From the NCBI RefSeq assembly GCF_027579695.1, contig NC_083586.1:2346501-2410500 (forward strand): a stretch of DNA of 64,000 nucleotides, given 5' to 3'. The notes under the pieces are model-generated. The model had not been told where the DNA came from and did no database searches. It worked only from the letters and a program-made list of their open reading frames with translations. Of the stretch, positions 21,327-31,429 are shown piece by piece (the stretch's first letter is position 1; every line of letters starts with the position of its first letter). Source of the stretch: Neoarius graeffei (Eukaryota; Chordata; Actinopteri; Siluriformes; Ariidae). The translations under genes were made by a program, and so were the position numbers.

Positions 21327-22303
21327 TGAGGCCCTGTCCACACGGCAATGGATTCAGGTGAATCTGATAAAATTGTTTATCGTTTCGGCCTGGCGTCCAC
21401 ACGGCACCGGCGTTTTGGGTGCCCCAAAACGAAATCTTTTGAGAACGGGTTCCAGAGTGGAAAAGTCTGGCAACGGCACCGTTGCGAAGTCATCTGGATG
21501 AGTAGAACAGATTTGTTTACGATGACGTCACAACCACATGTGCTTCACGCCAGGTAGAAGTGTAACAAACTTGATGCGAGTTGTCAACAAATCCTATAAC
21601 TTGGTTCATGAAACGCGCTTACAAAATATTTGTGTAATGGTGCAAAGAGAGAGAGAGAGAGAGAGAATAGCCCTTAGGGCAGAGTCAATCCCGCCAGCAA
21701 AAATAGGGAAAAAAAGGAGTGATCTCACCTCTTTAGATGTTGGTTTAAGTCCTACAATACATTCCTCAAAAAGGGCGTAGAAGAACAAATTAATCCATCA
21801 ACGTGTAGCATTCAATTTATTCTGGACCATTAAAGACGCCGCCTTCCGCGTAGAATCAGACACCATCCTCGCCGCCATATTGGATGGGGCAAAGCAGAGA
21901 ATAAAGATGCCTCATTCATGTGCTGCGTTTAACTGTATCAACAGGTTTGCCGTCCAAACGAGATCACATGGGATTACCTTTCACAGGTGAGACTGGAAAA
22001 ATACTTTTCATTGTATTTGGTCATTATAACATAATTTTACGAACAGATTTTTCTGACTTTGTGGCTAATATGAAGTCTCGCGCATAATAGTTTATGCGCA
22101 TGCATCCTTACTTCTTCTATTGTTCTGGTGTCTCCGATGGGACCGTCTTACAGCGCACCTAGAGGTGTGGCATGTGTATTGCATCGTTTTCAGCAAGCGT
22201 TACGTCGCCATATGTACCTGATATTTTACTGATCCGTTGCCCATGTGGACGCGATATTTTTTTTTTTTTGAATCTCGTTGCCGTTGTTGTGTGGATGTAG
22301 CCT
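21327..22303. mobile_element. MITE-like DNA element carrying a THAP exon
   Basis: Imperfect inverted ends: left AGGCCCTGTCCACACGGCAA, right (reverse complement) AGGCTACATCCACACAACAA. It holds a (GA)n tract (about 21646-21666) and a THAP-type first exon at 21907-21986. No target duplication could be fixed by eye, so the exact borders are uncertain. Confidence 0.6.
21907..21986 (+). pseudogene. First exon of a THAP zinc-finger protein (fragment)
   Basis: An ATG opens a short frame MPHSCAAFNCINRFAVQTRS and on through HGITFHR. It ends at a splice-donor consensus AG|GTGAGA. The C-x4-C spacing, followed by N-R and then G-I-T-F-H, is the start of the THAP DNA-binding fold. THAP domains head P-element/THAP9-type transposases and several host proteins. 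No second exon with the later Cys and His is visible nearby, so this is a stranded exon inside the MITE-like element. From 22304 to 22756 there is no recognisable gene. Confidence 0.65.
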
Positions 22304-22764
22304 AAGGCCATCCCTGACCTCCTCCCACTTTAAACCCAACATCCCCAAATGCTGAATCGCTGCCTTTGTGATAATTTGAATTCTCAGCAATTCCATGGAA
22401 ATGTCAACCTCACCATCCAAAAATAAAGTAACTTATTATATAATAAAAATCAATGCAAAAATATCATCAAGGCATGTACTTTACAGAAGTGTAAAAGTTC
22501 AACCAATTTTTCACATTCTTTATAACTTCCAAGCTCACTACTTTACCCATGCCAATCCAGAATATTGTGATTTCAGTACATCCATTTCAATAGTTTTTTT
22601 CCAACCACTACATATGATACAAAATGTTCACCCACGACATGTCACCCTGCCTTCAGGTCATCGTGGGTATACTAAAGCCAATTGTAAACGAGGCATGTGA
22701 TTTCGCATCGCTGTGTCACCTTAGACTCGCTGTTTATGCGGCACCTTTTCACAGGACAGGCGCT

Positions 22765-22949
22765 GTCACGTCCGTGACATTATTTGGAAAAAGTTTTTAT
22801 TGTCCGTCCGTTTGAAACGCTATACAAAACAAATTCTGTGTGCAAAACAAACTATTATTGGTGTAGTAAAGTAAAGTTTGTTATACATTTTATTTCCTTT
22901 ATAAACACTATTTTTCCCACATCACGGACGTGACTGTTACGGACGTTAC
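22765..22949. repeat. Left cluster of GTCACGTCCGTAAC motifs
   Basis: Three copies: GTCACGTCCGTGAC (22765-22778), its inverted form ATCACGGACGTGAC (22921-22934) and GTTACGGACGTTAC (22936-22949). They lie about 1.8 kb upstream of the 681-aa ORF and match the right-hand cluster, allowing for CpG decay. Confidence 0.6.
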
Positions 22950-23498
22950 TATATGCGGTCTTTTTCAGCGCTGCTGTTTTCTGTCAACGCGGCGAACTGA
23001 AATAATTGTAACATGGCCTATTGATGGATTTTGTTTAGGCTGCCTTGAAATAAACGTTATGGTCTGATCTCAAAGAATAACTAGACTACATAGCAGAGAA
23101 CACATTTTTTTTTTTAAATAGCCTACAAAGGCAGGCGCATGCCGTAACAAGATGGAAATATGTCACCCAGGGTAAGGCTGCCTGCATCGTTATGTTTTCC
23201 GAAGTTATTTGGGGATAGATCAATTGTTGATGAAGACATCTTAATGGTGAGTAGTTATGTTAGGATCCTACAGTAAGTTGTTTTGTGCGCGAGAAGCCTA
23301 TGTGCGCGAGGAGGACGAATACAGCTCGAGAGTGCAGAAGACGTCTCAAATTTTGACACCTTTTTCTGCGGAGCCCTGAATAAACGCTACTGTGCTAAGG
23401 TGAGTAAACTAAACCCACCCTTTTGAATATAATTGATGAGGATGATAAATATTTCAAACAAAACGAAGGTACAATAGGGACTGAGATCCTAAATCTGT

Positions 23499-23528
23499 GA
23501 ATGAATGAATGAATGAATGAATGAATGA
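23499..23528. repeat. (GAAT)n microsatellite
   Basis: About seven tandem GAAT units, within the putative 5' UTR intron of the 681-aa gene. Confidence 0.9.
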
Positions 23529-23919
23529 CAGCTATAGCTAACAGCTAATACCTATAGGCTAGGAGCTAACAAGACATAATAGTTTGGATTATATGATCTT
23601 AGTTAGATGGAAAACAATATCTAACCAAGTAATATTACATCACTTTTTCTTACTATTTCTGGGTGATGTTGAGGCCATCCAAGATGGGCACGATTTAAAC
23701 ATGGCAGCAGTGTAATACTGTACTTAACCATATCGTTTCGGATTACACGGAGAGGCGCTATTTCACTGTTTACAAAATGACCGACTCAGGGAACACTGTG
23801 GAAAGGATCAGAGCTTGTTAGATACCCTGCTGTAATCACATTAAGGAAAGCCTGCTTTTTAAGATGAAGAATCATGATCATGAATTTAAATTTTGTATAG
23901 ATAGATAGATAGATGTAGC

Positions 23920-23950
23920 CTGTTATAACATAGCACAGACATAATATAGG

Positions 23951-24011
<61 letters not shown>

Positions 24012-24087
24012 GTATAGCCTATATAATGTCTGTGCTATGTTATAACATCCATATCTATTGGACTGTAGCACAGACATTATATAGGCT

Positions 24088-24130
<43 letters not shown>

Positions 24131-24187
24131 TATATAATGCCTATGTGCTACAGTCCAATATAGCGTAGGCCTGATGTAAACCCACAA
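23920..24187. repeat. Two adjacent TA-rich hairpins
   Basis: 'gttataacatagcacagaca' at 23922 is mirrored by its complement ending near 24048 around a long (TA)n. A second pair, 'ggactgtagcacagacatta' near 24060 and 'tgtgctacagtccaatatag' near 24148, encloses another (AT)n. A third arm, 'cctgatgtaaacccac' (24172-24187), is inverted at 24667 (gtgggtttacatcagg). All lie in the intron before the 681-aa gene. Confidence 0.8.
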
Positions 24188-24233
24188 ACACTGTGTGTGT
24201 GTGAGATAGATAGGTATTATAACATATTATAAT

Positions 24234-24589
24234 CTCATCTCATTATCTCTAGCCGCTTTATCCTTCTACAGGGTCGCAGGCAAGCTGGAGCCTATCCCAG
24301 CTGACTACGGGCGAAAGGCGGGGTACACCCTGGACAAGTCGCCAGGTCATCACAGGGCTGACACATAGACACAGACAACCATTCACACCTACGGTCAATT
24401 TAGAGTCACCAGTTAACCTAACCTGCATGTCTTTGGACTGTGGGGGAAACCGGAGCACCTGGAGGAAACCCACGCGGACACGGGGAGAACATGCAAACTC
24501 CACACAGAAAGGCCCTTGCCGGCCCCAGGGCTCGAACCCAGGACCTTCTTGCTGTGAGGCGACAGCGCTAACCACTACACCACCGTGCC
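24234..24589 (-). mobile_element. tRNA-headed fish SINE, full copy 3, with 12-bp duplication
   Basis: Same family as 19949-20314. Flanked by ACATATTATAAT at 24222-24233 and 24590-24601. It lies in the putative intron of the 681-aa gene. Confidence 0.92.
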
Positions 24590-24616
24590 ACATATTATAA
24601 TATAATTATATTATAA

Positions 24617-24667
<51 letters not shown>
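24617..24667. repeat. (TATC)n microsatellite
   Basis: About twelve tandem TATC units, roughly 95 bases before the splice acceptor of the 681-aa gene. Confidence 0.92.
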
Positions 24668-24765
24668 GTGGGTTTACATCAGGCATATTGGACTGTGCAC
24701 TTTTAAGGAGTTGTTTCGGCCTTATGTGTAATGACAATAAAAGCTATTCTATTCTATTTCAGGAA

Positions 24766-26811
24766 ATGGCAAAGACAGCTGCAGAAAGACAGATGGCCTA
24801 TCACCAAAGAAAGAAGAATGATGAAGGCTTTCAACAGAAGGAAAGGGAAAGGAAGAGGTTGGAAAGACTGAAGAAAAAATCAACACAAACACTGCTTGAG
24901 GCCAACATAGAAAGGGAGAAGGCAAAGAGGCGGCAACAACGCAGGCGCATGCGTCTCAAAACTTGCCAGACAGTTCCAAGCCAACAATCACCAGTCTATA
25001 AATCAAGGCAATCTTTTGGTAAAGCCATGAAGAGGGTTATCAATGCATTACCATCAAGTCCCAGAAAAAGATCTGCCATTGTCCACACACTGTCTGTGAA
25101 ACTGGACTTCCATTGTGAAAAGAAGAGAAGAACATCCACCCTCCCAACTGAATTCACCACTGCTGTTGTAGAATTCTACAAAAGAGATGATATATCCAGG
25201 CAGGCACCAGGAAAGAAGGATGTTGTTATCATCAGAGTGGAGGGGAAAAAAAACAAAATCCAAAAGCGACATATGACTATGTCACTGATGGAGGCCTACC
25301 GTCTATTTAAAGAAGACCACCCAGAGGTTACAGTGGGGAAATCGAAATTTGCAGAGTTGCGCCCACCATTTGTCCTCCTCAGATCGGATACCCCAAAAAA
25401 TGTGTGTCTCTGTAAATATCATGAGAACACCTCACTACTCCTCAACTGTGCCTACAAGCACCTGCCAAGGATGGCTTTTAAGAGTGTGAGCAATTATGTG
25501 GATGCAGTTGTATGTAGTTCTGGAAGTGTGGCATGTATGCTGAATGAGTGTGATGAATGTGGTGAGGGACGGAAGTTTCAGCAGCTGATCTCCAATATCC
25601 CAGAAGAAGAAAAAGACACAAACACCAGCTGGTATGTGTGGGAATCTGTTGAGGGGGTGCAAGTGAAGACACAAAAAGTTGGACTGTTCAGGGATGTCCT
25701 CCAAATGCTGCTTCAAACTGCCCCAAGATTCATTCGCCATGCATTTATAAAACCACAACAAAGTCGCTTTTTTGAAGGGAAGAAGAAAGAGGGCAATAAA
25801 GGCTGTGTCGTCCTCCAGGTTGATTTTGCCGAAAATTACTCCGTGGGCTACCAGGATGAAATCCAGTCTGCACACTGGAATCAAAGCCAGATTACCATCT
25901 TCACGGCTGTAGCCTGGGTGAATGAGGAAGTGCAGTCCTATGTGATTGTCAGTGATGAGCTCCAGCATGACAAGAACGCCATCACAGCTTTTTTAACAAC
26001 TCTTGTAAAAGACCTGGAAATTAGATTCCCAGAAATGCAAAAGCTCCACATTTTCAGTGATGGGTCAGCATCCCAATTTAAGAACCGCTTTGTGTGGTTT
26101 TTCCTGGCGTCCACCTTCATGGAAATCTTCCCTGCAATTACTGCAGAATGGCATTATTTTGCCACCAGGCACGGGAAAGGTGCCGTGGATGGAGTTGGGG
26201 GGACAGTTAAGAGGGCAGTGGGCACGGCTGTTCTCAGCAGAGAGGTGGTGGTGGCAAATGCAGAAAATTTTGCGGAGACGGCCAAGAAAGTCTGCCCCAA
26301 GATGGAGGTGCTTTTTGTGAGGCAGGAAGAAATAAAAGCGTTCTGCACCACACATGAGGTCGGAAGGTACTGGGAGCTGGTTACCCCTCTACCTGGCACA
26401 CTGAATGTGCATTCAGTTTCCCCTGTAGCATGGGGCCAGGTGCAACACAAGCCATATTCTATAGCCACAACTACAGCAGAACATACACTTGTTCAACTGG
26501 ATCCAGGTTCCAATGATGAAGAGACCAGCGATGAGGAGGGGGAAGTGGGAATCACAACTGGGGACTGTGTGCTGGTGGAATTTGAGGGGAAAAAGTCCAG
26601 GAGGGTGTATGTGGGCCTGGTCACCGATTTGGATGACAACATGGCTGAAATACAGTTTTTGAGGTGCAATGATGAATTGGGCCTGGTTTATATCATGCCG
26701 ATCAAGGAGGACAAATCCTGGGTGACTCGGGATCAAGTCATCAGGCGACTGAATCCTTTGGTGGATAACAGAGGACGGCACCACTTCAGTGAGGCTGTGC
26801 AGGCTGAATAA
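24766..26811 (+). CDS. 681-aa transposase-like protein, RNase H-like (DDE-type) motifs
   Basis: Intact single-exon ORF. I start at ATG 24766 (MAKTAAERQMAYHQRKK), four bases after a good splice acceptor (tctatttcag, AG at 24761-24762); the frame upstream of it reads through intron. A donor AAG|GTGAGT near 23400 would make a 5' UTR intron. Features: a basic, coiled N-terminus (1-90); a Cys/His cluster (C214, C216, H219, C257, C262, C265); QVDFAENY with D353; FSDGSASQFKN with D432; HGKGAVDGVGG at 469-479; an acidic patch (about 583-593); and a small C-terminal domain starting GDCVLVEFEGKK (about 599). Asp residues in a DxxEN and SDGxxSQFKN setting suggest an RNase H-fold nuclease. Related proteins are multicopy in fish and cnidarians, from memory, but I cannot name the superfamily. 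AATAAA signals at 26807 and 26856. Confidence 0.75.
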   Translation: MAKTAAERQMAYHQRKKNDEGFQQKERERKRLERLKKKSTQTLLEANIEREKAKRRQQRRRMRLKTCQTVPSQQSPVYKSRQSFGKAMKRVINALPSSPRKRSAIVHTLSVKLDFHCEKKRRTSTLPTEFTTAVVEFYKRDDISRQAPGKKDVVIIRVEGKKNKIQKRHMTMSLMEAYRLFKEDHPEVTVGKSKFAELRPPFVLLRSDTPKNVCLCKYHENTSLLLNCAYKHLPRMAFKSVSNYVDAVVCSSGSVACMLNECDECGEGRKFQQLISNIPEEEKDTNTSWYVWESVEGVQVKTQKVGLFRDVLQMLLQTAPRFIRHAFIKPQQSRFFEGKKKEGNKGCVVLQVDFAENYSVGYQDEIQSAHWNQSQITIFTAVAWVNEEVQSYVIVSDELQHDKNAITAFLTTLVKDLEIRFPEMQKLHIFSDGSASQFKNRFVWFFLASTFMEIFPAITAEWHYFATRHGKGAVDGVGGTVKRAVGTAVLSREVVVANAENFAETAKKVCPKMEVLFVRQEEIKAFCTTHEVGRYWELVTPLPGTLNVHSVSPVAWGQVQHKPYSIATTTAEHTLVQLDPGSNDEETSDEEGEVGITTGDCVLVEFEGKKSRRVYVGLVTDLDDNMAEIQFLRCNDELGLVYIMPIKEDKSWVTRDQVIRRLNPLVDNRGRHHFSEAVQAE

Positions 26812-26865
26812 AAAGGAGACCCTGCATATCAAATGAAATGCATACACAATCAATCAATAAATCAA

Positions 26866-26905
26866 TCAAATACATACATACATACATAAATAAATAATTT
26901 ATTTA
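26866..26905. repeat. Short (ACAT)n/(AAAT)n tract
   Basis: Simple repeat in the 3' flank of the 681-aa gene, after its poly(A) signal. Confidence 0.8.
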
Positions 26906-27182
26906 TTCACCTTATCTCATGTCTCTGTGTCAGTCTCTCTTATAATGTAAGACCCAAGCTAAAAAAAAATTGTGATCATGTACTATTCTGTATTGTATTA
27001 TTGGCACATGACAATACAGCAGATTTTGAAACTTATAAAACTGCAAAACAGCATCCATGAAATCTTATTCAATAACTTAGAAAGTTGTTTTAACTAATAT
27101 GGAGACTTTTTGGGGATATTCAAAGCCTTATGATGGTTAAATGGTTGGTTTTCCAAACAGAAGCAATGTGTATTTCACACAC

Positions 27183-27409
27183 GTCACATCCATAACGGAA
27201 TTATGTCACATCCATAACGCTGATTTTTTCTTCCTAGATTCTGCTTGAAATAGAAAATATTTTAAACAAAGGCTTTTTTTATTTTCAGCTAAGACTCCTT
27301 TATTAAATGCATGCCTGCATTTGGATATTATGTTTGCAATTTCACAGAGTTTGATGAATATGTGTAGTCACCCTGGAAATGGGGTATTTTTTCCGTCACA
27401 TCCATAACG
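27183..27409 (+). repeat. Right cluster of GTCACATCCATAACG motifs
   Basis: Exact 15-mers at 27183-27197, 27205-27219 and 27395-27409, with a fourth at 29433-29447 beyond the CR1 insertion. They are good candidates for subterminal transposase-binding repeats of the element holding the 681-aa gene. Confidence 0.75.
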
Positions 27410-27538
27410 CATGTCTTTTTTGGCATTTTCTAGAGTTCTAAATGTACTATGGGAATTCTTTTTTTCCCATGACTTCTCCAATATGAGAGGTCTTAAAAAT
27501 ATACAACAAATTTTAAAATACTGGAAAGGAATAAATCA

Positions 27539-29390
27539 AGTCAAATCAAATCAAGTTTATTTGTACAGCGCTTTTAACAATAAACATTGTCGCAAAGCAG
27601 CTTTACAGAATTTGAACGACTTAAAACATGAGCTAATTTTATCCCTAATCTATCCCCAATGAGCAAGCCTGTGGCGACGGTGGCAAGGAAAAACTCCCTC
27701 AGACGACATGAGGAAGAAACCTCGAGAGGAACCAGACTCAAAAGGGAACCCATCCTCATTTGGGCAACAACAGACAGCCTGACTATAATATTAACAGTTT
27801 TAACAGATATAACCCTCAACTGTCCTCATGGGGCCGTCCTTCACAGGAGTGGGGCGATAAAACTCCGACCAGACACAGGGCACCAGGATGGATCAAGCAG
27901 GTCCGAGGGGCAGAAGAGGCCAGCATCTCAATCCCAGGATCAACTTGTAACTCAGAGGGACAGATGGGGGGGGGGGGGGGAGAGAGAGAAAGAAAACACG
28001 TTGTTAGGTATGCCCTAAAAATGACAAGTATTAAATCTGTGTGGTAGGCTCGCAGAGACGAGAGTCTTTACATCAGGCATAACACACAATGGCATGTTAA
28101 TATGGTAAAAAATATATCATGACCTGCTCTGGCTGGATGCTTGATTGGGTGATGGGAGCACACTCCTCAGCAATGATGAGATGCAGATGGGACCCTTAGG
28201 CCTGGCCAAGACAATTCAGTTACATTTCACCGGGTCTGGGACATGCGACAGAATGTCTGACGGCCGATTCCCTGCAGGCTACGATAGCCAGTCGAGGTCC
28301 CCACCGTCTCCACCAAAAGATTTCCTGTTGACTCCATGTAACTCAGAGGGACAGATTTGGGGTGGGGGGGAGAGAAAGAAAACACAGGTGGTTAGGTATG
28401 CCCAATGTCACCTGAATAAGTAGGAACAGTATACATATTGCACCGAGTACAAGCAGGGACTCCGGCAACTAACTATGACAGCATAACTAAAAGGAGAGAG
28501 CCAGAAGGTAACACAGGCATGAGGGAGCCCCGGGACATAAAGCAGCCAGCCACTACACCGTCAACAAACTCGAGTGAGCAAGCGAGTGGGGACTGACAGC
28601 ATCCATACATCCCAGTTTACCAAAACACTCTATGTCTGAGGACCCTCCAGATCTACTCCTTTACCTCATAAACACCATTAACAAAAGGCTTGACTAAACA
28701 GATATGTTTTCAGCCTAGACTTAAATGCTGAGACTGTGTCTGATTCCCGAACATTACTTGGAAGGCTGTTCCATAACAGTGGGGCTTTGTAAGAAAAGGC
28801 TCTGCCCCCTGATGTAGCCTTCACTATACGAGGTACCAGCAGATAGCCTGCACCTTTTGATCTAAGTAGGCGTGGCGGGTCATAGAGGAGCAGAAATTCA
28901 CTCAGGTACTGTGGTGCAAGACCATTTAGTGCTTTAAAGGTCAATAGTAGTATTTTATAATCAATACGAGATTTGATTGGGAGCCAATGCAGTGTGGATA
29001 AGACAGGCGTGATGTGGTCATATTTTCTAGTTCTAGTAAGGACTCTTGCTGCTGCATTTTGAACTAACTGGAGCTTGTTTATGCACTTATTGGAACATCC
29101 AGACAGTAAGGCATTACAATAATCCAACCTGGAGGTAACGAAAGCATGGACTAGTTTTTCTGCATCATGCAATGACATTAAATTTCTTATCTTTGCAATA
29201 TTTCTGAGATGAAAGAAAGCTATCCGGGTGATGTTATCAATGTGAGTTTCGAATGAAAGACTGGGGTCAATAATCACTCCGAGGTCTTTTACTGCTGCAC
29301 GTGAAGAAACAGAAAGGCCATCCAGAGTTACTGTGTAATCAGAAAACTTACTTCTAGCTGTATGTGGTCCTAGCACAAGTACTTCAGTAA
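27539..29390 (-). mobile_element. CR1-type LINE, 3' part, inserted between element repeats
   Basis: The minus strand carries the polymerase C-terminus (28678-29376) and then about 1.1 kb of 3' UTR ending at 'caaatcaagtttatttgtacagcgctttta'. The UTR has a run of 14 G at about 27966-27979. The same 3' end occurs at 57668-57782. It separates two copies of the GTCACATCCATAACG motif, so it inserted after that element did. Confidence 0.8.
28678..29376 (-). pseudogene. CR1-type LINE polymerase C-terminal region
   Basis: An open frame of about 230 codons with the CR1 post-RT region: SVSSRAAVKDLGVIIDPSLSF, TSRLDYCNALLSGCSNK, LQLVQNAAARVLTRTRKYDH, HWLPIKSRIDYKILLLTFKAL, GRAFSYKAPLLWNSLPSNVR, ending KTYLFSQAFC. 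Catalytic FADD lies upstream and is absent, so this is a 5'-truncated copy. The frame is clean, suggesting recent insertion. Confidence 0.88.
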
Positions 29391-29447
29391 TAAAAATTAA
29401 CTAGGTCAGTTGTTGCCATTTTGAGTCCAAATGTCACATCCATAACG

Positions 29448-30541
29448 CTGGAATTGCTCTTCTCTCAGTTTTTGACCTAACCTCAGAGGTAGCATTAATC
29501 ACTCCTGCAATAAAAATGACCAGATCTCTCTTCTCTCTCTCCTTGACTTCCTTTTCCTTCGCTGAGTCTTGCCTCTCCACCTGGTGGTCCTTCACTGTAA
29601 CTGCATCCCCCCATGTCTCCCCATACTCCTGGACTGATCCACTCTTAACTGCTTCTGCATATGAGATTTTTCCCTTCAATTTCACGTTATGTATCTCTGT
29701 GTCTCTCCTCATAACCTCACAGCCCCAATACGCAGCACTGTGTGACCCTCCACAGTTACAGCATTTAGGTCTCGTGTCCTCACCACAATCTTCATACGCA
29801 TGAGCTCCACCACATTTAGCACACGTCTGTTGCTACTTTGCAAACTTTGGCTGCATGACCAAACTTTTGACATTTAAAACATCTCATTGGGTTATGGATG
29901 AACTCCCTCACTCTATATCTCATGAATCCATAGTAAAGCTCTCTAGGCATCTCTTTTGTGTTAAACTCAATCAAAACTGACTCCGTTGCCTTCGTCTCAA
30001 CACCCCTTGTCAACCGTTTTGCACTTTGAACAGTGTCACATTTTTCTCGTAGATTTTTAACAAGCTCGCTCATCTGCGTGGTCAAAGGAATGCCATAGAT
30101 CACACCCTTACTACCAGAAGTACCAACCCTCACAACTCGTACTACCTTCACCTTCCCAATGATCTGCAATTTTCCTGCTCTCTCTGCCTGCTCTTCAGAC
30201 GTGCAAACAATTAATAAATTGCCATCATTTAACATACCAGCATATCTCACCTCACCAACCTGCTTCTTGATAATATTCGTCAGCTTTATTGGATCCACGT
30301 TTTTCACTCCATCCCCTTCAAGCCTCACGACAACTCTAAAATTGTCATCCCTGTCTCTAACTTCCTTCGGCCGTACCGCCTTAAGTTTTTTCCTTAACTG
30401 CCAGCTACCATCATCCTCTTCTGAACCATCCATACTCCGACTCTCATCTTCCTGACTCTCCATAACTGAGAGCCAGCCCTCCCACCCTGCCTTCAACTGA
30501 GGGACCAAAAAAAAAAAAAAAAAAATTCGTTTACTTTTCAA
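29448..30541 (-). pseudogene. I-type LINE ORF1 (zinc-knuckle nucleic-acid-binding protein), 3'-truncated
   Basis: The minus strand encodes an ORF1 protein: an acidic N-terminus with ATG near 30462 (MESQEDESRSMDGSEED), an RRM-like region, then HNPMRCFKCQKFGHAAKVCK, CAKCGGAHAYEDC and CCNCGGSHSAAYWGC (three zinc knuckles), then VKLKGKISYAEAVKSGS. A frameshift near 29818 separates the first knuckle from the other two. The sequence stops being LINE-like near 29450, where the DNA-element motif begins. Role, by family: RNA-binding chaperone of LINE particles. The RT half is not next to it. Clade (I/Nimb-like) is inferred from the knuckle array. Confidence 0.75.
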
Positions 30542-31230
30542 AGAACTTTAAATCGTTCAGTCCTCGTAATAAACCGAGCGCCTCTCTCCGTCTACCGTTT
30601 TCAATTCCAAAATCAACTCCAAAGCGCAACAACAACAGTTGTTCACCGGCGACCAGCCTTTCCTCCCGCATCCTAGTCGCAGGCTGTCGCAGCCCAGTGA
30701 GATTTTTTTTTTTGGGGGGGGCTTTTTCCACCTCCACTGGACAGGACAGTGTAGAGACAGGAAACGAGCAGGAGAGAGACGGGAAGGGGGCGCCGTGCCA
30801 TGGGTCTGCAGCCCAGTGAGATACTGGCTGAAGAACTCGCACTTCCTGTCTCACGGAAACTGACTTGAGAAGGGTTCGTGACAGCTTTGTGACACCAGCG
30901 ATGCATTTGCGGGTATTTTGAGAGAAATTTTGTCGCACTAATTTTTTTGAACATGTTCAAAATATCAGCGATGAAGGAGCGACACTTTGCGACTCATGTG
31001 AGGAAATTGAGAAGCCCCGCGAATGTTTCAAGACACTTTTGAAACTCTCTCGCGCATGACGTTCGCAGGCTGTCGCAGCCCAGTGAGATACTGGCTTTTG
31101 GGTTCGGCTGGGATAAGCGTCCTCCACCCTGAAACTCCACTCCAGTCCAGGTGGTGGCGGTAACGCGTCCAGTAGCTGCTTCTCCAACCGCCAGAAAACA
31201 CTGGAGAAGAAAAAACTGCCGCTCGTCTGA
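30542..31230 (-). repeat. 5' region of the I-type LINE with short internal repeats
   Basis: 'gcaggctgtcgcagcccagtgaga' occurs near 30678 and 31065, with a shorter form near 30811 (ctgcagcccagtgagatact). 'ccaggtggtggcggtaacgc' at about 31147 and the A-rich 'gaagaaaaaactg' are typical of fish LINE leaders. No gene of its own. Confidence 0.5.
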
Positions 31231-31234
31231 GCCG

Positions 31235-31429
31235 CTTTAGCCCCTCGAGTTATAAAAATAAAAGCACGTTATTGTGTCTGGCTCTGAGGATTTAAAACCC
31301 TTTAGCCCCTCGGTTTATAAAAATAAAAACACGTTATTGTGTCTGGCTCTGAGGATTTAAAACCCTTTAGCCCCTCGGTTTATAAAAATAAAAACACGTT
31401 ATTGTGTCTGGCTCTGAGGATTTAAAACC
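31235..31429. repeat. Three exact-period 65-bp tandem repeats with TATA-like boxes
   Basis: The units start at 31235, 31300 and 31365 and differ at very few bases. Each carries 'ttataaaaataaaa' and 'attgtgtctggctctgagga'. The array is followed at once by GAGGTAAGT, a splice-donor consensus. It could be a repeated promoter block of the adjoining LINE or of an unseen transcript on the plus strand. From 31430 to 32004 no gene is recognisable. Confidence 0.9.

Larger units (their letters stand above)
22757..29450 (+). mobile_element. Candidate large DNA transposon with 681-aa gene
   Basis: The candidate borders are the outermost copies of a motif GTCACRTCCRTAAC: at left 22765-22778 and 22921-22949, at right 27183-27219, 27395-27409 and 29433-29447. 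Read inward, the left end (GTCACGTCCGTGACATT) and the right end (GTTATGGATGTGACATT) agree at 12 of 17 positions. Inside are an intact gene and, at 27539-29390, a later CR1 insertion. No target duplication was found. The right border abuts, and appears to cut, a LINE ORF1. Confidence 0.5.

Noticed and set aside
25435-25968. Long antisense frame across the 681-aa gene
   Set aside because: Shadow of the plus-strand coding region; no domain or start signal.
31235-31429. CRISPR-like array
   Set aside because: Units are contiguous 65-bp tandem copies without unique spacers, in vertebrate DNA.
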